64,000 nt of DNA from positions 14,880,001-14,944,000 of the forward strand of contig NC_088316.1 in NCBI RefSeq assembly GCF_910592395.1. Reading direction: 5' to 3'. The DNA comes from Lineus longissimus (lineage: Eukaryota > Nemertea > Pilidiophora > Heteronemertea > Lineidae). The notes beneath the pieces are model-generated. The model worked only from the letters and a program-made list of their open reading frames with translations. It had not been told where the DNA came from and did not search any database. The translations under genes were made by a program, and so were the position numbers. The stretch's first letter is position 1, and the number at the start of each line of letters is the position of its first letter. Below, one piece after another: positions 24,201-34,911 of the stretch.

Positions 24201-27200
24201 ATCTGTTGGCCTGTCTTTAGATGACCAAGCAGTCCAGAAAGCTCAGTACCTGATTGCCTCTTCATGGTTTTTCAAGGGTCCCTCTCGGCCAGTAAATGTG
24301 TAACTTGCTGCATGGACTCCAATCGTCAAAGTTAAAATCTTTCCAAGTTTGAGTTCCTACATGTAGGCCTACATTGTCTTATGCTGTGATATATACTAAC
24401 AAATAGCAGAAGATCGGTTATCTTTAGACAACATACTCACCGGGATGACCCTATTACCGGTATTTCAGCATTTCCATGGATGTTCTGTCGATGTGGCACT
24501 CTTTAACTGATGGGTTTCCTTTAATCTTACTTTTGCAGCAACAGGCAAGGATGTGTCTTCGAATGTGTCATATATCAAAACCAAGCAAGGTTATTTGGCC
24601 CACAAAGCAAAAATGGGTGAGTAGTGTGTATAAGTGGCTCATCCTAACGTGGTGTACTCAAAGGAGTACTGTGATCTGGCTTGTGACCTGCATCATGCAG
24701 TACATGTAGTGAGACCATTCTATCACCTTGTTTTGAGTTGACATAAGTCCTTTAGTACCGAGTACGGAGCCGCTGAGGTGTAGTGGCTTGGACTCGCGAC
24801 CAGCGGTCAAGAGGTCCCGGGTTCGATCCCAACTGTCGGCGTGAGACTGTAGGCTGGTCTCTCTGTCTTACTTGCCTCTCTGCACCCAGGTGTATAAATG
24901 GGTACCGGTCAGAAATGCACAGATTATAGCGCTGGTTGAGCAGCTCATCTGTGGTCTACTGAAAGGTTTCAGGACAGACCGGGGTTAAAGTTTAAAGTGA
25001 AAAGTCAGACGATAACCTATATCGTAGTTGATATTAGACTATAAACCCAAAACTGTAACTTTAACTTTACTGCTGGCTTGGTTGAAAAGGTTCTTGTCCT
25101 TGACTGAGATCAGCTCTTGTTTCTTCTGGAATTGAAGGATTTTGTTGTAGACTACTACATGTATATACTATGAACTTACAAATATATGAACAATTACACT
25201 CATCCGCATTTCTTCCGTGATTTTCAGTGATATTTTTCTGCCTGCTGATCGGGCTTGCTGGATTTGTCGCACGGATTGGAAAACAAAAGAAAGTCACTCC
25301 AGTGAGAGATTTTCCCAAGAAAGATTTCACTGCGCTGATTTGGACGTATCATTTTGGTTATGATAACAAGGGATGGTTCAGCTTAGAGCGGAGTGCAAAA
25401 ATGCTGGAAAATACTGGTACATGCATATACTTGAAACATTAGTCCTTGCAGTTATAAGCAGTACTGTGAACCGGGATATTTTTGTTAGCGTATTGCTTTC
25501 TCAATTTTTGCAAATACACGATCAAACATAAACTAAAAATTGCTGGAAATGCATCTCTTATGCACTGACCATTATATTTCGGGAGCAAACTTGGGTTTTA
25601 TTTCACCTCCAATTGAAATGAGCTGTGTTAAAATCTGTTGTTATACTGGTGAGGTGCTCAAGAGCAATCTTCGATGATAAAAAACTGGCACTCTGTCTAT
25701 GAAATAATTTTCTGGTCTCTGACACTTCAGGTGCTGATTTTATTACCCTCCTCGAGAGTGATGCATCCAAACCGTTCCATGGAAATCACGATATAGCAAT
25801 GTGGCTTGGGGAGAGACTCGGCATGTATCATGACTTTGGACCATCGACCAAGGCCCACACCTGGGGGTAGGTATCAAATCAGTGAGGATTATGTAATCAA
25901 GGCCCATATTGAAAGGGAATGTGTAGTCATCACAATTATATAGCTTAGAAGGAGTGACTTGGCTTCGGACTATCAACATGTATTGCAGTAGGAATATACT
26001 GGCTATTATAGCTGCGCTTACACCACGAAATATTGGTGGACCATTTGCACTTACACCACCACATTGCCGCGACAAATTGGTTCGGCAATCCATTGCCGAT
26101 ACAAATTGCCGAGCGAATTTGTCCCACCAAGCTTGATGGTCCAAATTCGCCCGGCTTGTTAAAAGCTCGGCTTTGTCGTGGTGTACGCGCAAATGGATCG
26201 GCAATTAGCTAGTTAGATGGTTCGGCTCCAGGCGGCGCTTTCGAAATGGCACTTTCTGCGCATGCAATTTATTGTTTGCGCGCCATCTGTAGCTGGATTT
26301 TATAACTAGCTGCAGCGCTGGTGTAAGCGCTTGGTGGATTTTCGATGGTGCAGCATTGGTTCCCGAACCAAGATTGGTGGTCCATTTTCAGGTGGTGTAA
26401 GTGCGGCTAATGTAGGATATTTATGATTATATTTTGTTTTTTAAATACATTTTGTGCAACAAGAAATGATTCTATTTTCTACAGCAATCTAATCCTCTCC
26501 AAGTACCCCATTGTGAAATCCCAGCATCATTTATTGCCCTCTCCGCATGGTAAGATAAGGTAGCTCCATCACAGATCTAACAAAGCCTAGAACATTTAGA
26601 AGGCCTTCCAAGTTGGTAACATTAACCAAAGCAATGCTGTACATGTAATAGACTGTATGTGATTATTGCTGAATGATGTATCGTCAAACCCAGAGGTGGG
26701 GTGCCAATTCCCTGACGTCAGATGGGAGAACTTGTGTCAAAGTAAGCCACCCAGGTCAAATCATGGTGGTGGCCGAACATGTCGGTCGGCCTGGGAAACT
26801 TGTATACTAGAGTGATATGCTTTCAATCTCACCCTAACTATAGATGATTTAGATTCACATAGATGTACCAGTATATTAATCTAGTTCTAATAAATAATTT
26901 TGCTTTTCTAAATCAATATAGATTTCAGCATTTGATAATATTGTTCATCAGATTGAGTCCAATCCAATTCCTGTATCCTTTTCTCCCCGTCTTGGTCGAA
27001 ATTCAAGACCAGCTTCTCTTCTCTCCTCTCTAACAAGAACTCACTGTTTTCAGCAACACATTGCTTTCCAAATACCCCATAGTGAAATCAAAACACTATT
27101 TACTCCCCTCGCCTTTAGGTGAGTATGGTATTACTAAGAGCGCATAGCCACGTGTTGTCGTCATTTTATCTCCAGCTTTTTTGGTCTTCTGTGAAATTTT

Positions 27201-29982
27201 CTCATCTCATATGTTGTGGTCACACTTTACCGTTTATTTGACTTTGTTATCATTACATCACATTTTATCAATAATTGTGTTCTGTTCCCGACAAGGTCGT
27301 GGCCCACTGCCTGGGTATTTATCTTAGCAACCAAGTTCGAAATATTTGGATCTTTAAAATTTTGTCTGGATTGGTGTAGTAGCAGTTTTGTCAGCTCCTT
27401 ATCTATTTTGGTCTGCAGTGTTTTCATTTCAACAAAACATAGGATGTCTGGTGTTGTCTGCCTGCCACGCTTGTGGTAACCACTGTATTGGAGGTTCCAC
27501 CTTCCTATCCTCGGAATTCAGGCTACTATCGTCACCCTTTTCCGTCCAGGTTTTCAACTTGACCTCCACCGTTTCATCTCCATGCCTTGTGAGACAGATA
27601 TCGAACTCCATGTTGCATCTCTCCACCCAGGAGTATAATGGGTAAATATATGTAATGGACAAGCAGCTAGCTTGCAGGAGTGATGATATTCCTATTCTGC
27701 TGCAGATTCTGGGAAAAGTTGGGCTGATAACCCAGCAATTATTAACCATCAAAACAGGTTTACAACAATATTTTAGTAAAAAAATACTTTGGATGTAATT
27801 ATTTTCTTTATATGGAGTTTTGTCCTTATCTTGTTCATTAGCTTATGTAGTGATGTTAAACTATTTATTTATACGTAGCTCAGTATTATGTATTCAGTGT
27901 TATTTCAACAATCCAACCTCAAGGAATTTTGGTCCGGTAGTCAATTTTAAAAACGATTGTCAGGCAGGACTTTGACTGCCAAATTCCAAAGATTTTCCCA
28001 AAAGGGCGGTTCAATCGCACCCCCTCCGCAACCCTTTGCATTTGTGCTACCTACTATCTGTGATCTTTTGGATGAGCCCTTTTGAACATGTCACAGGAGG
28101 TCATTCCTCTGAAATGATTACCCCAGATAAATGTATGTGGTAAGATTTTGTCAGAGTATAACGGATTAAGGTTGCATGCTTGGTCTGGGATCTTGATAAT
28201 TTTGTGGCGTAATTAGACAGACTCGCTTACTTATAAGATTTGTGTCAGTTCAGAGCATGGTATTGGTAGGGCATGTCCAGAATATAGAACTGGGCAACGA
28301 CAGGATGAGAGCCCCTGGATCATGGAGAAACCTTCGTCCTTTGTACCGCATGTTGTTCAGGATTGACAGGACAGAAGGCTCTCCAACAGTCTGACATAAT
28401 AAATCCCCGTCCTGACTTGCCCTTTCTGTTTGCAGCCAACACCATTGAAGTTCACACCATCTTGTCTATTTGTAGGTGAGCTAGCTCCGGCCGTCACTGC
28501 GACTGTGAACATCTCGGGCAGCTTGGTGGACTTCGTCACCACTCATATGGGCAACGACAGGGACATCCTGGATCGTAAACTACAGTCAATACGGCTCTCC
28601 AAGTTCACTGCGAACAGGTAAAGTTTTAGTTGATACTGCTGCTTTCTGGAGGCGGTCATTCCGAATGACTAGATGTACCTATAAGATACTTGAGTGACAT
28701 CATATCAGCAGGGACTTGGCCCCTTTTGCCATGGCTAGAATCATAGACAAAAGCTTTGAGTGGCTCAAACTGGTAAAAATTAACCAATTCTAGTGAAAAA
28801 GATCAGTATGCCATTCATCAATAAAATTTCATAAATCTTAAAAATTTCCAGTGAAAATCCTGTTGTTTTCCTTGGTTATGTCACATCCAAGCCATTCACT
28901 GAAAATTACGTACGCTTCGTCAGCGAGGGGAGGATGATTGATATTGACGAGACGGATACACAGAGATTCTGTGAATACATCTTCTTTAGGGGACTGCAGA
29001 GGTGAGAGCTGTTAAGATCTAAACCTTCAAGTAATCGGGAACAGCTATATTTCAATTCAAGTGGTTAAAAATGTCAGTATCACGGGTTTGATATCCAACT
29101 ACCACAGACCACAGGCTTGTGACTCTGGTCAAGTCGCTGTGCTTTGATTTTTTCTTCAGTGTTCAGAATTTTAGAGTTGCAAGTTCAGGCAGTCAATCAA
29201 TTTTCAGTAACAAAGTCAGTTGTCCTGGAAAGTTCTGCCATAGAGCCTTGGAGTTTCTTTAACAGTCAGGCTTGTGTCTTCGGCCAATATCTCTCTCTAT
29301 TCTGCAGTAAAAACCAGTTATGAAGCAAATAAGTTGGCGTCTTGGCCATTTGATCAGTATAAAATCATGATATGAAATTATAAAATTCATGATTCGTTTG
29401 TAGGCTTGGCTATGCAAGAATATCCCATGGTGGACTGAGCGATACAGAGGTCCAGATGGCGCGCTTCCGAATCCCTGAAAATCCTGGAGTTTTTGAAGAC
29501 CATAAAAAGCTCACAATCAATGCAGATGATGTGCCAGTTGAGCAACAATTCAGTAAAGCGTAAGTACATGTAATCATAGGTTCCAAGTGAAATAGAAACT
29601 AAATCGATATATGGTACAGTGGAACCTCCCTTAGCAAACACCTCTCTATAAGAGACACCCTCTCTATAAAGGACACTATGGTGGTGTCAGATTGGTTGTT
29701 TTCTTTCAATTTGACCTCTCTCTTCACTCGGGTCCTTGAAACAGGGGAGGCGAAAATTGTAACCTCACCATCGCAGAGTGAGGGGATCAGCTTGAGCTCT
29801 AACTTTGTCAGAACAAGAATCCTGTAGTTTTTGTAACCAAGTCATCTTGCTACAGATATTATTTTTTCTATCAAGTATGAAATGGGTACTTTCTTTTCAG
29901 ATTTGGTCCATATCTACCCGGGCACTCCCACTCGGATGATCACAGATATCATATGAGCACTCCAAAGTATTTCTTACCCTGA
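21266..29982 (+). CDS. CWH43: CWH43 / PGAP2-interacting protein, complete (685 aa per isoform)
   Basis: Coding exons: 21266-21299, 22030-22342, 22630-22784, 22963-23146, 23517-23653, 23909-24145, 24539-24616, 25228-25416, 25731-25866, one of 26485-26549 or 27054-27118, 28476-28617, 28852-29001, 29404-29559, 29901-29982. They sum to 2058 nt, in phase throughout; human CWH43 is about 699 aa. The first exon codes [11 protein letters not shown]. Residues 1-about 400 are multi-pass membrane, with [15 protein letters not shown] and [15 protein letters not shown] as in vertebrates. The remainder is the EEP (endonuclease/exonuclease/phosphatase)-like domain, with [40 protein letters not shown] and a terminal MSTPKYFLP. 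The family acts in the ER/Golgi membrane in GPI-anchor lipid remodelling; yeast Cwh43 introduces ceramide. An ATG in a 34-nt exon, in phase with exon 2 and matching the vertebrate N-terminus, decides the start. Confidence 0.95.
24769..25060 (+). mobile_element. tRNA-derived SINE
   Basis: The 5' head (24769-24841) resembles a tRNA. It has an A-box-like TAGTGGCTTGG and a near-consensus B box GGTTCGATCCC at 24820-24830. The body holds CACCCAGGTGTATAAATGGG and continues to about 25060. It lies in CWH43 intron 7. The 3' end is not sharply defined. Confidence 0.7.
26011..26407. mobile_element. MITE-like element with CTTACACCAC termini
   Basis: The left end GCTGCGCTTACACCAC is matched at the right by the complement of GCCGCACTTACACCACC, followed on each side by related TGGACCA...TTGGTTCGG sequence. 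At about 397 bp it is GC-richer than its surroundings and has no transposase. It lies in CWH43 intron 9, 77 bp upstream of alternative exon 10a. Confidence 0.65.
26485..26549 (+). other. CWH43: CWH43 alternative exon 10a
   Basis: A 65-nt exon between CTACAG and GTAAGA. Entered with GG from exon 9, it codes [16 protein letters not shown] and leaves one base for exon 11. It aligns with the vertebrate SRYPIVKSEHHLLPSP segment of the EEP-like domain. Confidence 0.88.
27054..27118 (+). other. CWH43: CWH43 alternative exon 10b (duplicate of 10a)
   Basis: A second 65-nt exon with the same phases, between TTTCAG and GTGAGT, codes [16 protein letters not shown]. It differs from 10a at 5 of 21 residues, while many codons differ only synonymously. 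Using both would shift the frame (130 nt), and using neither would too (GG plus GT), so one must be chosen. Confidence 0.85.
27590..27650 (+). mobile_element. Degenerate SINE body fragment
   Basis: GAGACAGATATCGAACTCC and CACCCAGGAGTATAATGGGT resemble the B-box flank and body of the SINE at 24769. The match is short and eroded. Confidence 0.35.
29617..29740. mobile_element. MITE copy C, truncated or diverged
   Basis: TA then CAGTGGAACCTCCCTTAGC, followed by CTCTCTATAAAGGACAC and a FTTTGACCTCTCT-like interior (CAATTTGACCTCTCT), matches the left half of copies A and B. A matching right terminus is not seen. It lies in the last CWH43 intron. Confidence 0.55.
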
Positions 29983-30277
29983 GATGGGGGAGAAGCGAGT
30001 CATTTTTAGTGGGAAGCACTGATGAAGGAGGGAGGAATGATATGTAATCTAGAAGTGACAAAGTTACAATTACATGCACAAATAGATTAGAAAGATTAGC
30101 ATAATTAACTTCAGTTATAATTTTTCGTTTGGCAATAGAAATTAGATTCGATGATGTAATTAGTACGAAGAGGATTAGCATAATTGTTAGTCCCATAATT
30201 TATTTGTTATTAAAAGACTTTAGTCTATTTGTTACGCTCCATTTTCACTCCAAGGACATTTGAAAATAGGACTGATC

Positions 30278-30283
30278 AATAAA
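30278..30283 (+). terminator. Candidate CWH43 polyadenylation signal
   Basis: AATAAA lies 296 bp after the CWH43 stop codon, the first canonical signal on that strand downstream. Further AATAAA motifs occur near 31793 and 32026. Confidence 0.4.
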
Positions 30284-30898
30284 AGGTAAATAATCTTGAG
30301 GTGGTCCATGGCGTGCTACATCAAAATGTCAACATTTCAATTTTGATTTTGAATATGACAGACATTTTTTCAAAAACATGCCTGTCATATTTGATTTTAA
30401 AATCAATGTATTTCAAGGAAAAGTGTATCAAAAACAATAATGTAGAGTGTGCTGCAAATTGTTATTTTACATTAAATGTTACTTTATTTAGTATATATGA
30501 GAGCCATATTTAAAAGAGTTTCTATTTACACATGTTTTGAATACATTCCTGTACTTTGTTGAGATGCTTTCAAGTTTTGTTAATATTTTACAACAAAATT
30601 CTGTTAAGAACAATGTGTAGGCCTGAGGTAATTGGTTGTGCAGTCTTAATAATTCTGTATCTTTAAGAAAAAATCTATTTTATTTTATTTTTCTGCTGAT
30701 GCAGCATAGGATTAATTGACCAACATTACAGATGGAGGGCTGTTGATGTATTGACGTTTACTTGATAGGCTTATTTCATGTGACTAGACAGGAATTTATT
30801 GTCGAAAACTTCCAAGAATATTCAATTTGTGCTCATGTTATGTTTTCTTTGAATGTTCTTTTAACCTGCATTGCATGTAAAGCGTGGCAAAGTGGTTG

Positions 30899-31034
30899 TT
30901 GAATTGGCCGGTTTAGTTGCCTTGAGAGAATTGTTGGGTCTGTGACTGCACCATTTAGAATACTAGTTGAATTGGCCGGTTTAGTTGCCATGAGAAAATT
31001 GTTGGGTCTGTGACTGCACCATTTAGAATACTAG
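30899..31034. repeat. Tandem duplication, two 68-bp units
   Basis: TTGAATTGGCCGGTTTAGTT...ATACTAG occurs at 30899-30966 and again at 30967-31034 with two substitutions (CTTGAGAG versus CATGAGAA). It appears to be a recent duplication in the CWH43 3' flank. Confidence 0.9.
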
Positions 31035-31247
31035 TTCTATAGCTGCAAATAGATACACCAGTAAAATGATTTATAATTATTGTGCTTCATGCTTAGAGTA
31101 AAAATCAAAACTAACAAATAGCTTGTTGTATTATCCATTGTCACTGTATGGAGCACCTTTTAAAGGGTAACTCGTGTCAGATTTCACCATGTAATGTTTT
31201 AGCTGTTTTTGACAGATGACTACGTCACTTTCTCATAAATTGGTAAG

Positions 31248-31385
31248 GTTTTCGATTCGAAATGCACCTTTTCTAGAAATTGATGGTTTAATCCCGCCCG
31301 GACGGCTCGCTTCGATGCCGTTTTCGTTGATGACGTCACAACATGAACATTTTCGCGGTCGCGGTGGTTTACATTCAGCGATTTT
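31248..31385. promoter_or_regulatory. CpG-rich patch with perfect CRE
   Basis: A block unusually dense in CpG for this AT-rich interval, containing CCCGCCCGGACGGCTCGC, the palindrome TGACGTCA at about 31330-31337 and TCGCGGTCGCGG. It has no associated exon. It could be a relic promoter, an enhancer or part of an unrecognised element. Confidence 0.3.
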
Positions 31386-34300
31386 ATGATAAATCTAATC
31401 AAAAATGGAAAATTTGAGCTTTACATTTGTGATCAACAATTATAAAGGGATGTATTTCCACAAAGTTGTAAATCACATCATAGTATCACTTCAATATAAG
31501 ATGTGTTCACATGCCTGATATAACGTAGCTCACTTGGCAATACATGTTTAGAGATGTTCCCGTAAAACGGGCAGAAAGTAGATTGCTTGTCAGCTGTATC
31601 TCTTCCAATCATATATGGTCATCTGTCTTCAGTATGGCTGAATTACTCCATTTCCATGTACAACTTCAATTCCATGATGTGCAATCTATTTTGGAATTGG
31701 CTGTTACTTTTTGAAGCACCCTGTTGTACTTGGTATATTCACAATATATCAATTTTAGAGGCTTATTGTCATTTTGACACCACCAGAATTGTTAATAAAC
31801 TTTATACACTTTTTGCTTGAATTTTTTGTTGCTCCCTTTTATGAATTTGATTGGCAAAGCCAAAGGTGGAATGTGCTGTATGAAATAACACAGCTTTGCC
31901 GCCACACCTGGATTGACCAGACATTCTTGAAGGTCTTGCACACAGGATATCAATGTTTTAATTGGAAAATATGTGAATCCTCATTTCGGTGATGGTTGGC
32001 TGTGTTGTCACAATTGGGGATCAAGATAAATAAGGGATTCATCGGAATAGTGTGCCCCGGTGTGCAACAGCATATCAGCACCTCTCACCAATAGTGAGAA
32101 ATAGGGATGTCCATCGTCTTGGGCCTAGTCTAACATTGCAGCCTTGTTTTCATTTTGTCCCACATATATATTATATATCATTATAGTTGGAATCATAAAT
32201 ATGTCACACTGTGACAACTGCTATTCGGGTGTCTTTCGTACTGCAATGGAACTGCCTAAAAAAATATTATACTGTCAATGAAGTATGTTTTCTGAGTCAT
32301 CCTGTACAGTTTAGCCAACCCAGTGCGGGCGCCTCAGCGCCATTAAGCGGGGTCTAATGGTATTAGGCTACCAACCAGCTGAGGCTCGATATCGAGGCTA
32401 CATAATGGGCTAGCGCTGCCTTCTAACGGCTGATCATGGAACTGAATAGAACCACAAAAACCACTGACTGGGTCGGGTCGCGTTTCATTTCGTCGTGGAT
32501 AAAACAGGAACATCTATGTGAATATAGCTTCAGAATGGTAAGATCACTTGTTTTTCATGGACTCTATACACTTCTTCAAGATATGTATGTGTAGAATTAT
32601 GCAAAAAAGTTGCTTGATCGTTTTCTGCAGTGTCTTTTGTCTTTATTAAGTGTGATGGTGCCTGGGACGGGTTGTGCTTTTGTCTTTTGTCTTTAAGTGA
32701 TGGTGCCTTGGTTGGACGGGTTGTGCTTTTGTCTTTTGTCCTTTTTGTGGTTGTGCCTAAGATTCTGGATTCATCACAACCTCTTTTGCGCTATTTCTCA
32801 CTGGTCTAATTAACATTGACAGACCTCCTAGTCCTATGCACAGCTGCTTTTTATGGCTCTAGAGACGGGGACGACAAGACCAAATAGAAATATCCTCACT
32901 GTTTTTTTCAGCAGAGACAGAGTCAGTGCAGTTGCCAAACACACGGCACTGTTATCTGTAGCCCCATCTGCAGCCAAACCAAAGCATCACACTTATGCCC
33001 TCAGAGGCATTCTGTGGGTTCATCTTCGTCTCATTGGTTGGCCGAAGACAAACCCAGGCCAATGACATGTGCACTCTGGACGAAGACATCTAACTACCAT
33101 ACCTCAAATGTTTCAGTATTTGCGTCATTTTGGCTGTCATGATGTAGTCCCTGATTTTCCAAGCTATTTCAGCCGGTGCATAGACTAGATTGTTAAATTC
33201 AAGCACAGGACATTGTCACATTGTCCAAAAAGACGGTGAATCTTTCTTCATGTTGACAAAGCTGTCCTTCAGTAGGAAGAGTTCATATCTTGTCACTCCC
33301 CATACAAATAATACTCAGCATAGCACCTTCTGTGAAGTGACCTCTCAATCTCATTGTTGTGGGAAATCTTGTTGAGCGGAGAATGTGAGATTCTATGATA
33401 ATTTGTCATGGCATAGCTGGATTGGCTATTTAGTGGACACCCCCTTTACAGGCTGTATCGTGTAGGCCTAACAGCCTTTTGTAAAAGGCCATTGCCCAAT
33501 TCAACAGTAAACTCACAGCAATCAACTAGAAGCAATGACTCCTGTCCAACAATTCGCCTATCTGAGGACCGTGTCAATATTGTCAGCCTTGGCCCTTAGG
33601 GACACTCAAAACATTGTCTCTTTGTCAATGTTTATGATAAAGGGGAGTAAATAAATGTGTGTGTTTGGTCAATAAATTACATGCTTATTTTAAGAATCAA
33701 TTTGATACTTCGCTGTAGGTCTCTGACATTGTACAAAGAGTAGGCCTCAGTCAAGACAGTAGGCCCACACAAATTGACTGTTAACTTGGTTCAGCTTGAT
33801 AGTCACCATCAGATGGATTTCTAGTATTGATATTTAGGTCAGAAGGTGATTTAAATCAATACTTGGAATAATCCTGTGAGAGAGATAAGAAATTAAAAAA
33901 TTGGACATTTTATTGAATTTGATCAATTCAACTAAGCTACCTGCTGGTGCCACACAGTTACACTAGGCCTCTGCAATACCAATGCCACAGCAGTTTATAT
34001 CTATTTCATCACAGCCAACTGTAGCCTACTTCTTTGTACTGTTATTTTGTCTGTCACTCCAACCTGTCCAATAACCGGATGATAACGGTAAAACAGCTGG
34101 CATCTGGTTGTGACATCTGGCTGTGTGCCATTCTGTCTACCAGGCCTGGCATTCTGTTTTGCTGTGTTGTTGTTTTGGTGGATTTTTTTCCTAATTCCTA
34201 CGGCGAAGTAACCGCTTTCACCATTTAACTTACAGCACCTATGATTGGACGTTATTCGTTGTGCGGGCACATTATCATAATCATAATTGCAGTCAATTGG

Positions 34301-34911
34301 AAAATTGTTATATTAGGTTCTGTTGTGTTGGGTCATTCGAGCTTGTTCAAACTTCATGATAATTTGATGTACACATCTTTCACCTTGCATACCAGCTAGG
34401 CCTTTAGGCTATAGCTTTACTAGGCCTATAGCCTGCTATTTGGGTAATTGCGCCTTACACAGTCTACCTGCAATCAGTAGGTCACATTATATTAACCACA
34501 GTACTATCTTGGATTGGACAATCATATCTTCACCTATTTCCAAAAAGCCTATGACCATGTTTAGCTTGATAAGATCCCTTTAATACTCATTACAGTGTCC
34601 CTTGTCAAAGGACATCTCGATTTTATTTTGCCATAGTGTTCTTTACAACCAGATACGCTCAATTTAATGGCAATTTTAAGGTGAATAAGCTGTAAAGACG
34701 GTTTATTTACCTTTCAGTTTCAATGGTCATACAAGTACTTCAGGGCCTAGATGTAGGCATATGGATTATAATAGATAGGAGACGGCTTTTGGAAATAAGT
34801 CCTAAAAATACAAATCAAAACATTGCAGTGACAACCAATAATTATTACTCTAATGTGTGACAAAAAGATGGTCTGTCGGTAAGACCGACAATTGCTGGGT
34901 TTGACAATTTC
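31386..34911. other. Intergenic region between convergent genes
   Basis: Between CWH43 (plus) and the unrecognised minus-strand gene. No exon is supported. It contains a 50-bp minisatellite at 32631 and otherwise AT-rich unique-looking sequence with frequent AGGCCTA words. Confidence 0.6.
32631..32757. repeat. Short minisatellite, period about 50 bp, 2.5 copies
   Basis: TGTCTTTTGTCTTT...GTGATGGTGCC...GACGGGTTGTGCTTT repeats from 32631, 32681 and 32730, with small indels in the T-rich spacer. Confidence 0.8.

Noticed and set aside
24769-24841. tRNA gene
   Set aside because: It has a B box but no convincing acceptor stem, and it continues into a SINE body.
27119-28475. A third copy of the CWH43 alternative exon
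   Set aside because: No further SKYPIVKS-like segment with matching splice sites was found in this intron.
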